A stretch of 64,000 nucleotides of DNA from contig CAJQUW010007510.1 of NCBI GenBank assembly GCA_907163375.1, positions 124,001-188,000 on the forward strand. Reading direction: 5' to 3'. The notes under the pieces were generated by a model. It did not search any database, was not told the origin of the DNA, and saw only the letters and a list, made by a program, of their open reading frames with translations. The stretch comes from Prostheceraeus crozeri (lineage: Eukaryota; Platyhelminthes; Polycladida; Euryleptidae). Positions within the stretch are counted from its first letter, which is position 1. Each line of letters begins with the position of its first letter. Positions 32,402 to 44,628 of this stretch are shown piece after piece. Position numbers and translations under genes: made by a program.

Positions 32402-32685
32402 GTAGATTGGTCCAAATTATTCCTTGTATGCCACCCTCCATTTTTTCAGAATTCAAAATACAAAGCCAATGATTGGGGGTTCACTCAATGATCGAGGAGA
32501 CACATAGAGCAATCAGTAAACGATACATATAAATGTAAACGATGTATGCATTAAACAGACAATAACAAGCAGGACATCTACAGGAGTTCGGAAATAACTT
32601 TATCACTTTTCCAAAACTTCACGTCAGTATCCATGTCGATAGCACTAGAAACACTTTTGTAACTTCGTTAAATGCTGAAATCGAC
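32399..32685. other. 3' flank of the ShK-like gene
   Basis: No canonical AATAAA was found on the minus strand here. No other gene was seen. Confidence 0.4.
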
Positions 32686-33047
32686 TTAAGCCTTATTACA
32701 AAGCTTGCAAAATTTTCGACAAAATATTTCTGCGTCATCATCTGTACAAGATCCACTGAACTTTTTTCTACACATTCTGCGAGGATAGGCATCCTCACAT
32801 ATGGATGAGTCATTTTTTACTAATTCATACGTGCTCCACTTTTCACCATCGCAATCATCGCAGGTATTAGGACAGTTCTTAAAATGTTCTCCAAAACATA
32901 ACAGTACATCTGACTTGATTTTTTTGCAACTTGGTTTCAGTTTATCTGAAGAACTGTCTTCACATTTTTCATCAGTCGCATGTATTGTAAAGTGAGAAAT
33001 TTCAACTATTACGGCGATAACGATGAAATATTTCATGATTCTTCCTC
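32686..33047 (-). CDS. Small secreted protein with two ShK-type cysteine domains
   Basis: The coding part runs from ATG 33036 to TAA at 32686, 116 residues. Residues 1-19 (MKYFIVIAVIVEISHFTIHA) look like a signal peptide. Two six-cysteine domains follow: C-x10-C-x9-C-x7-C-x3-C-x2-C starting at KCEDSSSDK, and C-x7-C-x6-C-x8-C-x3-C-x2-C starting at ICEDAYPRRMC. Both end in the CxxxCxxC pattern of ShK domains, common in secreted cnidarian, nematode and other invertebrate proteins. A good 3' splice site (GATTTCTACAG) lies 11 nt before the ATG, so the exon starts at 33047 and a 5' UTR exon probably lies upstream. I chose the second ATG because the first lies upstream of the acceptor. The frame looks intact; the role is unknown. 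Confidence 0.75.
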
Positions 33048-34180
33048 CTGTAGAAATCAAAATGCAGATCAAATGTATTTCTTAAAATGATTGTCCTTAA
33101 TGAAAGGTAAAAGAGCGAATTCTGAAAGCTATATCTCAAGAATCATCAAAGGTATCGCAAATATCTACATATATTCAAAATGTTCTGTATATTTCAAAAA
33201 TCAATTATTTACAGTACCTTGACATGCTTGAATATTGAAAGTCAACCTTGAAACCATGCGATGTCGATATCACTAATTTTGAAAATGCATATTTTAGATG
33301 TGCTGTGAATCCATAGAGATTGTAATTTGTCTACCATAGAGGGCGGAATCTATGCTGTCAAGCATGGACTCACAGATATTCAATGTATGTAGCTCCATTT
33401 CTATGACTAGAAGACAATGATTGTCAAAACATGAATATCCATTGTCAAAATATCGATTCGAAAGTCATTATCATATTTGTTGATGCAAATGTGATATCTG
33501 TTGCTTTCTATCATAGCTTGAATTGATTATGATTATTATTTAACATCTTGGAAGCATTATAGATTGTGTGCAGCTGTGGGACAATCCATGGACATACCCA
33601 ATGTACCATAGCGCTTCAGCGACATGACCTAAATGTCACTACATCGCTATGGTCTCCTCAGCTAATTGGATACTAAAGCTTCCTCATTGCACGAACATCA
33701 ACAGAAGATGGAGCCTCATCAAAGTTTACGCTCTATACTCCAAGTAACCCTTTTATCACCAAAAACGATATGCATATACTAGACATAGCCATCAGACAAG
33801 TTATTCGACGAGCATTTATTTTTCATCCTTCGTGCAACCATCAGTTACTTTACACAATCGCCGGTTACCAGCCGATATTCATACGTGCAGCTCAAATGCA
33901 ATCACGCATCGGAATCGAAAACTGCATTCAACAAACATAACATAACAAATTTCAGAAGACAACCAAAAGCGTTCCCGCATAATCAAAATTCTGTGAACAT
34001 GCAATGACCCCAATTCTCGTACTTTGATTCGCACTATCTCTACGCTCTCCAAACTTTGCATATGATGATCTTCTTTTTTCCTTTTCACTCCTTTTGAACA
34101 CTTGTATTACATTTTAACTTAATCAACTTTGTACCTTTGTTGTACGTTAAATAAATAATAATATTTTGTTGTTGATATAT
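33048..34180. other. Upstream region of the ShK-like gene, no further gene seen
   Basis: It should contain the 5' intron and first exon of the minus-strand gene, which I could not place. A 69-codon antisense open frame near 33900 has no domain. Confidence 0.35.
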
Positions 34181-34540
34181 CATAGTTGTCGCGACAATAT
34201 CGCATATGTGTATTTTAGGGACGGCGGCAATATACCATGTAGATTTTTAGCAATTTTAGTTTTTTTCGATGAAGTTATATAAATGCTTGTCCGGATCCTG
34301 TGTCGACTAATGCAACCTAAATTTTAAGGAAGAATCACTTAAAAGTTTGCCCCTAGACTGTCAGCAAGTAATATTGCACAAGTACATTACATGCTTTTTA
34401 GGAAGAAAGCATTTTTTTATTGCTTTGTAGCAAGTAATATCTCACATGTGCTGCAGCAACAAATATTGCTATGTCACATAATGCATTCTTGGTTAATGCC
34501 ACACATGTGTTCTAGCAAGTAACATCTCACATGTGCATTC
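34181..34540. repeat. Degenerate GCAAGTAATATCTCACATGTG repeats
   Basis: Copies of AGCAAGTAATATCTCACATG or close variants at about 34366, 34428 and 34514, with a weaker one near 34190, are spaced 60-90 bp apart. This is an old minisatellite or multimeric MITE remnant. Confidence 0.5.
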
Positions 34541-34667
34541 ATAATATGGATTATACTGGATTGCAGCCCCTTCTTGGACTCAAATCATATTTGATTCATA
34601 GTACTGTACATGTATTTTAAAGTTGCCTTTCAGCATCATCATTCACACAATCCTTGATACTTGAATA

Positions 34668-35907
34668 ATGCAGTCACGATTCCATGCCGTATCGAATGAG
34701 GAAATTCAAGATGACATCGAGAACAGTCACTGTAAGAATACGATCAGCAAGATGAATTGGGTTGTGCGTTTGTTCAATTTATGGTTAAGTGAATGGCGAG
34801 TTCGACTTGATGATGTTCCAAAAGTTTTGAAGAGTTTAGACGAATTTTTACCGAGTGACTTGGATTATTGTTTACGTTACTTTTTTGCTGAAGTTCTAAA
34901 GGTAGATGGTAACCGCTATCCACCAGAAACCCTAAAAACAATGGCAACAATGGTTCAGTATTATTTCAGAACCCAAAGAGACTGGCAGCTTTCTTTTTTC
35001 AAGGATTTTCAAAATAGCAGAGATAGTTTAGACGCTCAAATGAAAAAGTCCGCGGCCATCTAAACGGGCGAACACTATTTTGAAAGAAGAAGCTAAATTA
35101 TAGGAAATTTGTGCCTTCGGAATCTCTGACCCCGACAAATTGGTGAAGACACTATTATACCGCATTGGCTTGCATTTTAGCCTAAGAGCTTGCCAAGAGC
35201 ATCGAGACCTACAGTACGGAGAAAATGCACAAATAAAACTTAAAGTTGACGCCGTAAGAGAATACCTTGAATACACCGAAAACATGTCGAAGAACAAACG
35301 CTTCGGACTGAGTTGTACCAGAATGGAACAGAAGCACACACGATCTTATCAAAACCAAGATGATCCGACAAGATGCGTGGTGTTTCTATACAAGGAATAC
35401 ATACGGTATCGTCCAGAAACTGGTGGTAGAAAAGGATGCACAGCGTTCTACCTAGGCTCATTACCCAGCAGCCAAATCAAATCTGATATCTGGTACAAGT
35501 CTTCTCCTATGGGAGTGCACACTATAGTAAAGGTTACACGTGAATTCATGTCAACAATATGCTCAGATGACAAATATTATAGCAACACAAGTTTACGGAG
35601 GTCGTGCGAAGTGAGGTTAATACAAGGTGGTATTCCTGCAGAAGTGGGGGAAAAGTAAACTGGAAGAATCAATAAGTCTTCCGATAGATGCTACATTCAA
35701 CATGAAGATTTCGAAATGAAGATGTCAGACGCACTTTATGGATCTTCGAGCCAATACAACAATCAGCCTCAATCATTGATCCCCGCCCTACCTCGAAATG
35801 AATCAGAGCCTCTCATGCATCATTCACAAACACAGACGAGTACCCAACGACAAGAGGACGTCATGTTGCTTGAAGATGAAAAAAATGGATACAATTCAGC
35901 TTGGTAA
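34668..35907 (+). pseudogene. Second Crypton-type recombinase, decayed
   Basis: The N-terminal part (34668-35063) reads NWVVRLFNLWLSEWRV ... YPPETLKTMATMVQYYF, the SAM-like DNA-binding part of DUF3504/Crypton proteins. After a frame change near 35064 and a TAG near 35101 comes GISDPDKLVKTLLYRIGLHF then SLRACQEHRDLQYG (first Arg), GRKGCTAFYLG and WYKSSPMGVHTIVKV. The HxxR box reads NTSLRRS, lacking the His. After a TAA at 35656-35658, RCYIQHE may hold the tyrosine. It is only distantly related to the Crypton at 1843-3198. Confidence 0.7.
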
Positions 35908-36159
35908 TCCTCAACCCGCAAGATTGATCTTCAGTAATTGTAACTTTACTGGGTGTTCATTTTGACTGATCGTGTCCATTCAACTGATGCCGACTTTTGC
36001 TACATAGTTATCTGTATTCTTAGATTTTTTATATTTTCGATGTTATTACGTACAAATATATGGCAAAAACATGTTTCTTCATGTCTATGAGGTATTTCTC
36101 CTAGGAGAAATACCCGCTCAGAATCTCCGATTGAAAACAACAGGATTACCATAGCACAT

Positions 36160-36622
36160 GTTAATACATGGAGATGTACACTGATTGAGATTTCAAAAAT
36201 GTCTTTCACATGCATGGATACAGATATCCTCTAAATTTGTGAAGGTGATCTGCCATGATATGAAAAATGTCACAGGGCAATATTTTTTATCTTGACCCTC
36301 TGAGAGGGAAAGGATAAATTTTCATAGAAATATTCGGATAATCACATTGGTTATTGGACACTTTGCCATGGATTTAGAGGATAAGCTATTCTATGAGTCT
36401 AGCGGGCAAGAAAATCGTAGAAATCCTCGTCCCCTTCGCGGTCTCAGATTTCTACATTTTCTTGTCCTTCTGGCTTCAAGAATACCTATTGTGCGTAATT
36501 GAGCTATGGTGCAATGTGGAAAAATAAAGGCAACAATGCATCCGATAATGATGATTTCTCTATCTATGCATGTGAAAGACATTTTTGAAATTTCAATCAA
36601 TGTATATCTCCATGTGTATTCA
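36160..36622. repeat. Inverted-repeat element with nested hairpin
   Basis: Arms of about 57 bp at 36160-36215 and 36566-36622, sharing CAAAAATGTCTTTCACATGC and its complement, enclose a smaller foldback (36404-36467). A second inverted pair, 36475-36545 with 36730-36790 (TGTGGAAAAA and AATTACGCACAATA blocks), overlaps the right side. A third partial TACGCACAATA copy lies near 36673. Confidence 0.65.
36404..36467. repeat. Foldback hairpin with GC-rich tip
   Basis: GGGCAAGAAAATCGTAGAAA pairs with TTTCTACATTTTCTTGTCC-side sequence around the tip CCCCTTCGCGG. Same design as the other foldbacks in the window. Confidence 0.65.
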
Positions 36623-36799
36623 TAGCATTGCTGCCCGCTTTTTCCTACATTGCTGCCCAGTTTATTTCAATTACGCACAATAGTATTAACATAGATGTTT
36701 TCTTCAAGAATACCTATTATCATCATTACGAGATGCTTTGCTGCCATCTTTTTCCACATTGTACCATAACTAAGTTACGCACAATACATGACCACCTTA

Positions 36800-39110
36800 A
36801 CCTCTATGGTCCTCGCATTTTTGTTCATGGATTTCCAATGCAATTTTTGAAAAGGTGATTCTGCCTTGATTAAAACTATCATAATGTGACATATAATCAT
36901 GTCTCCCCATCGGAGTCGGACAATCACCGTTAGAGGAATTTTCATTCGGTTCTATCATTCATGCTAAGTACGTACTGCTTGCATCATCCGTCAATGAGTG
37001 TAACAACACGGACCCACTTACCTTTCCTGAGGGGCGGCTTATTGAACTCATATCAACAATTCACTTCTGATTCTTACCCTGGAGACTCGCAGTTCTATCA
37101 AACCCCGGAGAGCAAAGTCAGTGTCCTATCTTACTATAAAAACCTGGAGATGTTTTCGACCTTTTTGCTAATTTTTGATCTTTACATCAATTTCAATTTC
37201 AATTTATTAGATATTAAAGTACAAAAAGTGGCCATTCACCCCATTCAGCCTGTACACCTCTAAGCAACAAACATTGAGATCGATGGTTAAGTTCGATAGA
37301 TGCTTCCTCTGACTGATGCAGCATTATCCCGCTGTACAGCAAGACTCAATCGTTGAGTCCGTTGGACCGTTATTGGAGGTCAGTTCACTGGCTTCCAATC
37401 TAACGAACAAGAAGCGTTTTAGACCTCATCATTGAAATTTTTAATTGGATGGGCAAATCATGTATAGTACCACATGGCACATGTTATGATATCAGACAGT
37501 AGACGGTATACTATTGACGTATTAGAAGAAAATGATGAAACATCGATCAAAAAGTTCAAACAGGATATCGATGATTGCGCAAAATGGAATGTAAGGAAGT
37601 CAATATAAAGCGAAAAGTCGAATGAGCAGAAGTGAGAATTACATTTCAATTCCACCGACACTCAAATGTTTGGAATACTGTATGTACATGAGTTAAACAT
37701 CTTTGTGGGTTTTTGTTCATAATCGCCACATAAATTCATCATGTATTCACTGTAATTCAACAAGATTGAGTTAAATCTAGATTTAAATATAGGCCTATAT
37801 TTGATTATATTTCCAGCTTAGCCACGTGAGATACTTCCAATAAAAAATAGAGCATGGGGCTGTGAAAATCAATATTCACACTCTCTAGCATCATGACAAT
37901 GCAGCAGTATATGCATATTAGGTATAATATTTTTGAAATCCTTTCACCATAATTTTTTTACTTCTGAGTGAATAAGAAATTATAAAGGACTGAAACTCAC
38001 TGTTGAGTTTTAATACACGAGCACATTTCTGAACTTTTGTGCATTGATTCTCAAGGCCATGATTCACAAGGCCTCTTGAGTCTGTAGAGGCCATATAACA
38101 TGACGGTACCATCTCAGTCTGTGCCACCGCATGATTGTCCATCATAGTGCCCATGTGAACCTTCTCCATCTTGATTGCATATGAAAATCAACGTACTTGT
38201 TTCATCAAGCATTTTCCTGATTTCCTTATCAATATGTCCATATTTCATTTGAAATTCACATATACATGGCGATAAATGATGGGTTCTATGCATGTAAATT
38301 ATGGAGCCGAAGCCTCCCGCAGCATCATTATTTGCCCTTAAATTTTATCATAAAGTTTACAAGCTCAATCTATCGTGTTTATAAAAACATATCGATCAGT
38401 GAATGATGCGATGAAAACAACATGATTTTGCTGAGATCACTGTACTTCTTCATCAAAAAGAATGTAAGAAAGAATTAAAGTATCATTATTAGATGGCACA
38501 TCATCAATTATGGCTTAATCGAATTGAAGCTTTTGTCGAATCACTTGCCTGCCAGGTACAGTCTCTGTAATGAAAATATCGGTTCCAGCATCTTAACTAC
38601 TGCATAGTTTGTCGAATAATAAGATGTCGGATGAATGTTAAATGAAAGTCGTGTTAGTCCTGTTTGAACAACTTCCAGCTTAGCATACAGTTCAACAGGC
38701 ATACAACAGCAGTGACAACTTTTGAGACGGTCATTATCATGAACTATTGCTATACTTCAGATTTTCGTATGTTGCCGTACTTAATTCAACAAATTATTCA
38801 ACTAAATTGTGATCAAAGCATCTTCAAGCAAGAAATTCAAAAGACAGAAAATGTTTGTGTAGACACAGGTTGCTCAGCATTCATAAAACAGTATTCAATT
38901 TAATTCAAAATTGGGCTTGGTTTTTGGATGCTTTCCTAAGTTTTGACCCAATTCTTGTATTGGAGGCTAAGCACAATCCAAGTTTTAGTCCAACCATAGT
39001 CGCAGTGTGAAATTAGCCTATGAATTTTCCATCCTGCTACGTTTTTAGTGCACCAATAAATGTAAAGGCAAATATCGAGTCAGTGAAAACAATCAAAAGT
39101 TTAAACAGTG
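36800..39110. other. No gene recognised
   Basis: Several open frames of 65-100 codons, but none with a recognisable domain, signal peptide or splice context. AT-rich sequence. Confidence 0.4.
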
Positions 39111-39345
39111 GTGTCAACCGGTGCTGTGGCCATGTGGAAGAGTGTTTGATTTATGTCCCGGAGACATCCTCTCCCGGGTCCGAGGTTCAAACCTCGTTCG
39201 GGTCAGACCCAATACTTCTAAAGTAGAAACACTCTGCATCTTTGCTGAACCCTCAGCACAGAAAGAATGAAAATGGATGAAACTCTGCCACAAGCACAGA
39301 GAGAAAGGTCTTGTACCTAATTGTACCAGAGTAAAACAAGGTTTA
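39111..39345 (+). mobile_element. tRNA-derived SINE
   Basis: An A-box-like TGGCCATGTGG at 39127-39137 and a B-box GGTTCAAACC at 39184-39193 form a tRNA-like head. A GAGGTTCAAACCTC T-arm is visible. The A-B spacing of about 47 nt suits a long-variable-arm tRNA (Ser or Leu type). A non-tRNA body follows, with short direct repeats (GTACCTAATTGTACC). The 3' end is estimated. Confidence 0.6.
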
Positions 39346-40750
39346 TATGTTTATTTTTGCCTGAGTGAAGAGACCAGGACTTAGCATAGAAAAATCGAAA
39401 GTGATGGCTTTCATTTATGAACAAATTCTACTTACATCACCAAACATGACACTATCAGTGGAGCATGATAGTCCTCGGTATCCATGTTACGGGGCCTATT
39501 GATGAACTTGTTCGGAAAACACACGTGGATAAAATACATGTACATGTATGTACAACAGCATTAGAGATTTTACTTTCTGATAAGACTTAAGTGATACCTG
39601 AAGTCTGCACTCAATCTGTGAGAACTGTGATAGAGTGCTCTCAACCAAATTTTGTCGGATTACACAAAAAATCAAACAAGCTGGAGAATGTCGATACATT
39701 GATTGATGTATACGATATAGAAGTAAGAATAGAATGAAGTATCATTGACGACAGAAAGAAATGAACTTAGATGTGATTCTGTAATCGAACGCATGCTAAA
39801 CCACAGCATCAACCGAATGCTGATAAGCCAGCATCTCGTTCATTTTACTCGAACACCACAGCCTACTTGTCCTACCAGCTTCCCAGTCAACCCATACACG
39901 TTGCCACAAAACCTTGATAACTCACATGAACCACGAACTGCTTCCAACTCTAAAACAAGAGTAGGCTATTAGTATTCAGATTCACAAGATTCACATTATG
40001 CCTGAAATCCTTTTAGAACCATAATGGCAAAGTTACGTGGGTGTTAAGTATTTTCTTAAATTTTGCAGGAATAATTGGAAAGTCTAGCAATTTTGCAGGA
40101 ATAATTGGAAAGTCTAGCAATTTTGAACGATGTGAATCGGCCTCCTTTTGGGTCTCGCAGCGTTCGGTCTGACATTTTGTTGGCAATTCTTTCAAAGAAA
40201 TTGTTCTTTGATGTTTCATAATTGTTCATAATTGTTCATAATGTTCATAATTATTTCAATATTCTAAAGGTTTTCATCATCATTGAACAAAATCATGATT
40301 GGTGAAATTTCTCAATCAAGTGCCCGTTAAACAATGATTGAAGCTGAAATATCTTAAAATCTGAACAATGAATATAATTATTCTCAATGTATCTGCAATC
40401 TCAACTTAAATATATTGACTAGAGCAATGGATTTCAAATGTAATTTTTGAATCAAGGAAAGTGTTTTGTTCAATGAATAGCGGGCGTACATCATCCGTTT
40501 GCAGCATTCTTTGAATGAAAAAAATCATCCCAATGGCATTTTCCCATTTTGATAACTTAACGGCAAATTTCATCGTGATTAGGCTCCACCTAAATTCTGT
40601 GGTATCCGATAGAGAAAACCTCAGATATTGGTGCAGAAAAATAGTCGGATTAGGCCTACCATAGCAGGCAATGTAGAGGAAATGTGCAATCAGGCCTTCA
40701 CTGTTATTTTTAAGTCAATATCACAAATTCATTCCTTTTATGAGGAAATT
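39346..40750. other. No gene recognised
   Basis: Contains the tandem 30-bp duplication at 40060-40119 and a short ATTGTTCATA microsatellite at about 40219-40253. Confidence 0.4.
40060..40119. repeat. Perfect tandem duplication of 30 bp
   Basis: The unit ATTTTGCAGGAATAATTGGA plus ten further bases is repeated twice exactly and followed by the start of a third copy. Confidence 0.95.
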
Positions 40751-40840
40751 ACTAAATTTTCGAGTGGCTTCCAAACCTATTTTTCGACTGAAATATCAAA
40801 TGTTTCATTACTCCGACAAATGTTAATTGTAAAAACTCAC

Positions 40841-41177
40841 CATCGTGTCTCCAGTCAACGACCTGAATCTTGACTTTTGCGGTTGCCATCTTACGTTGAC
40901 TGATATCTTTTCTTCGACAGACATAAACGAAGCCGTCATCAAATTGACTAACAACCTTACGAAGACTGCGACCCCTGAATAAGAAATGTTTGTCGACATC
41001 TTCCCATGTGATGACGTCATCAGGACCGACTTGAGAAGTCGGACAAGGGACGTCGATTTTGCTTCCCGCTCTCCAAGTGGAGACTTGGTCTTCCTCGGCT
41101 CGGTAGCAAGAGAAAAGACAAAAAAGGAAAATTAAGATAATCAGAATTCTGAATCGAGCACCGTGTGAGTCAACCAT
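40841..41177 (-). CDS. First exon of a host gene: signal peptide plus Ig domain
   Basis: From ATG 41177 (context GGCATGG) the minus strand reads MVDSHGARF, then the hydrophobic run ILIILIFLFCLFSC, a signal peptide. An Ig-like domain follows: KIDVPCP (B-strand Cys), VITWEDVDKH (core Trp), DDGFVYVCRRKD (D-x-G-x-Y-x-C) and AKVKIQVVD. It ends at a strong GTGAGT donor after 40841, phase 1, as usual for Ig exons. The rest of the gene lies at lower coordinates and was not found in the window. An upstream ATG at 41231 has a weaker context. It is probably a secreted or membrane Ig-superfamily protein; the family is unknown. Confidence 0.7.
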
Positions 41178-41230
41178 GCCGAATTCGTAGCAGTAAATTG
41201 ATAATCTGGTGATTGTTATTATATCCTGCA

Positions 41231-41807
41231 TCAGCTAATTGTAAAGACTGTTTTCAGCGTCTTCATTCGTCCGTCAACCGCTGGTACAAGGGTCACATCG
41301 ACCCTCTGATTCGTTGAACGAGTTTTGGACAAGTCTCTCAAAACATTCCGCAATGATGCCGGTGAATTGATGCCAAATGGAATTGGACATGCAAAATAAG
41401 ATCGAATACAATCCTTTCTTTGAATGGAATACTGACTGTTTTTCTGAAGACTGAAATAGTGCTGAAACTAAATGGAAGAATTGATTAAATTAGTTTTCAC
41501 AGTCTCACATCTACAGGAACTAAAAACTGCAAAGTCTCGCATATCAGTCAAACATGTTTGTTTACAAGTGCGTTGTTTGCATACCTGTTTCATGTGCGGA
41601 TCGCAAAAGCATGCTGTGTTTCTAGATAGGATAAATTTAATGACACGATGAGGTTTCGTAATGGGAAACGCAACAGTTGCATGATGTCTGACGCATCTTT
41701 TTTGACATATATTTCCAAACATTTATTGAGTATTTTGTCAGCCACAATATGTGTGACCCCGCTCGTCTGGGTTGAAGTGGTCATAGTTAGGGGTTGAAAC
41801 ACAACTA
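41231..41807. other. Upstream region of the Ig exon, no gene seen
   Basis: Short antisense open frames only. It may hold the promoter of the Ig-domain gene, but no motif was identifiable. Confidence 0.35.
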
Positions 41808-43440
41808 CAGTCCGTTTCATAAAAAGTGGATCATCCTAAAATTTGACTAAATAAAACATAAGTATGATACAGAAAGCATTTTTCATGTTATTTCATGCCC
41901 CTAATATACTTAAATGTCCTTATATAATCTGATAAGCTATGATACAGTAACGGTTCTTAAGAAGCTAATATTTTGTGGCCCTACCCTTATTGTCAATGAT
42001 ATTACCAATTCGTCTAGGCATTGATTCGATGATATCGTTGATTTTTGACTGATCTAACTTTCTCCACTCTCTTTTTAACAGTGACGTAAGTTGTGATACG
42101 CCGACGAACGTTATGTTTTAGAATACTCCATACATTTTCTATGGGATTCAGATCAGGAGAGCGAGCTGGCCAAGATAATGTCCTAAGCCCTAATTGAGAC
42201 TTGCATAAGTTGACTCTACTACTCCTGTGACACGTAGCATTATCATCCATAAATAACCAAGTCGATGGATCACCAAGTTGATCTGTCATTTGGCCAATGT
42301 TCATTCGTAAAACATTCACATAGCGTTCAGAATTCATGGTTCCTTGCTGTATGTGACGTTCAGAGCGGCCATTGGTCCAAATGTCAACCCAAATCGGTAG
42401 AGTCGCACCACCTGGTACCCGGGGACGATGTAAATGTCTCGGAATTTCCTGATCAGATTTTATCCATAATCTCAATCGACCATCACTATCCTTCAGACGG
42501 ACTGATGCCTCATCAGACCAGACAACCCGATCCCATTGATTTCGCCAGTGACAATGACTCATTGCCCATCTGAGACGTCTTTTTGCATGCTGATCTGATA
42601 ATTCGATCTAAAAGGGCCTCTTACAGCTCTTGAAATTCGACTCAATAAGTCTTCTACGAATAGTGGACTTAGAAATAGACGAGACTAGTGCAACCATCTC
42701 AGTTAACGAGAGACTTGGATCAACTTTAACAAATCTCAAAATTAGGCGGTCTCTACGTTTGGATGTTTTGCGTGGACGGCCAGAGCCCTCTTTACGACAG
42801 AGTCGAAAATCATCATTATGCCATCGATGCACATTTGTGTAAAGGACATTTAGTCGCTTGCTTGTAGCTCGCAAAGAAAATCCTAGTTCTAGCAAGGCTG
42901 ACACTTTGCCTTTTGTGAATGCGATCTCGTTATTGTTCATTTGTGCTTTGTATTGTTTTCAACCGGTAAGAGATAGATTTCTAGCTGAAAGCAATCAGGA
43001 CTGCTGCCAACACCACCGCAACGAAGTCAGGAAGCTATGGAACATGAAGTCCAGTTAATCACATGTAGCAGTTACATTATTGTTGATGAATAATGGTGCT
43101 ATACTGGCTCTGATTGACCGATTTTCTTTATTTTTGCTTTGCTTGATAGCTTTTGGCTTGTAGAACAACATATTACATAACAAAGGAAACAAATGTAATT
43201 TTATAAGAGTGAGGTATGATTTTGTGTAACATTGCTAAATGAAGATCAAATTATCTACTACTTTTTTATCTATAACAGGAAAACAACTCAATATTCATGC
43301 TTGAAATTTCCAACAATGATATTAGTAAGCACAACTGACATTTCTTCCAAATTTCAGAGAAATTCGTTCAAGTTTGGCGGAGTTAGACAAAGTTGAAGTT
43401 AAGGCGATGTTTAAGGGTGATCCATTTTTATGAAACAATC
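41808..43440 (-). mobile_element. Tc1-type DNA transposon
   Basis: Inverted ends share GTTTCATAAAAAGTGGATCA (left) and GTTTCATAAAAATGGATCA (right, complement), next to TA at both outer sides. The transposase is on the minus strand. Confidence 0.82.
41965..42940 (-). pseudogene. Tc1 transposase (DD34E), one stop and one frameshift
   Basis: From ATG 42940 the paired helix-turn-helix region reads LLELGFSLRATSKRLNV and GSGRPRKTSKR. The frame passes a TAG at 42608-42610 into IELSDQHAKRRLRWAMSHCH, WSDEASVRLKD (first Asp), FMDDNATCHRSSR (second) and WPARSPDLNPIENVW (Glu), with exactly 34 residues between the second Asp and Glu. Near 42070 the frame changes; the expected C-terminus IIESMPRRIGNIIDNKG follows in the new frame to TAG at 41965. 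Length matches intact Tc1 proteins. Confidence 0.88.
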
Positions 43441-44236
43441 TAGACGAGTACCTAACTGCTGATGACTGACAGATTGGAGTATTATGTTTTATGTCTCATT
43501 AATAGGTAGATGAAATAATGATCGAAGCATTGTATTCCAAATTATATTATTTTGGAAGAGGAAAAAATGAAGAAATGTTGAATTTCTTTATTATTGGCGC
43601 AGGCTTTTGCGAAAACTGCGATAACAAATAGATTCAAGTGAAGAAATGGCATTTTTTCTATGTGTATTCTTAGGTAAAGTTTGTAGCAGTAGGAAGTTTG
43701 CAACGCCCCTAATATTGCAAAAAATAAGAATTCACAGATGTTGATCATCTTTAAAGTGACAATTAAATACTCGTAAATTTGCTAATCTGCTTTACCCACT
43801 TTGAGAATATATGCAAATAAATTGCTTTCCCATTCTGAGATTTTAAGTAATAAAACAAGTTTACTACTTTCACACGTCCGTGGTTTATTCAAGAACAACA
43901 TCGGCTTTTATACTGCAGGTTCAAAATCACTTTCGGGTTGAGGTGAGTCAATGCAGGTGAGCAAACGCGGCAAAAGCAGATAACTGCTGCATACTTTGAA
44001 ATATTTGTAACTGCATAATTCGCGCATAAACAACAATGAGATCACAACAGATGTCAAAATTTCGTGTGGTTTACCTTTTAATGAATCACAGCCTTCAAGC
44101 ATTCACTCATTGAATATATTACATTTTGTAACACATCCTTGATTTCGTCGACTTGGCAACAAATGTCGAGAAAGGAGCAAATGATCTCTACCTTAGTTTT
44201 AGGACGCTTCCTTAATATGCGACGTTTGAAAATCGC
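43441..44236. other. No gene recognised
   Basis: Open frames are short and lack domains. The last part (44139-44236) is probably the C-terminal end of the decayed Tc1-type fragment on the minus strand. Confidence 0.35.
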
Positions 44237-44628
44237 TCAGAGGTTCTCGATTGGGTTCATGTCCACTGATGATGCAAGCCAAGGCAGCACTCTGATTTTA
44301 GCATCCTCGAATCTGTTCAATGATTTCCTGCTAACATGGCAAGTCGCGTTATTTTGTTGAAGGTAGCCCCTGTCTTCACCAAATGACTCCATCATATGTG
44401 AAATTACACTGGAATCGATTATCTTCTCAATGTTTCTATCAACCACGTAATGCGATCACAAGTCATCAGCTGAAGTAAGACCAAATCATGACCTTCACAT
44501 ACTGTAGTCCTGCTATTTACCTCAACTTTTTCATATTTGATCCATCGGCTTCGTTTTGCTATATAATATCCATTTTTAATTTTCTTATATTGTTGACCGT
44601 TGTCCTTTTCTATTTCCACTACCAGCAT
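44237..44628 (-). pseudogene. Strongly decayed Tc1-type transposase fragment
   Basis: On the minus strand: CEGHDLVLLQLMTCD, then after a frame change IEKIIDSSVISHMMES and GYLQQNNATCHVSRKSLN (Asn where the second catalytic Asp is expected), then VLPWLASSVDMNPIENL with the catalytic Glu. The spacing fits Tc1. No terminal repeats were recognised. Confidence 0.65.
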
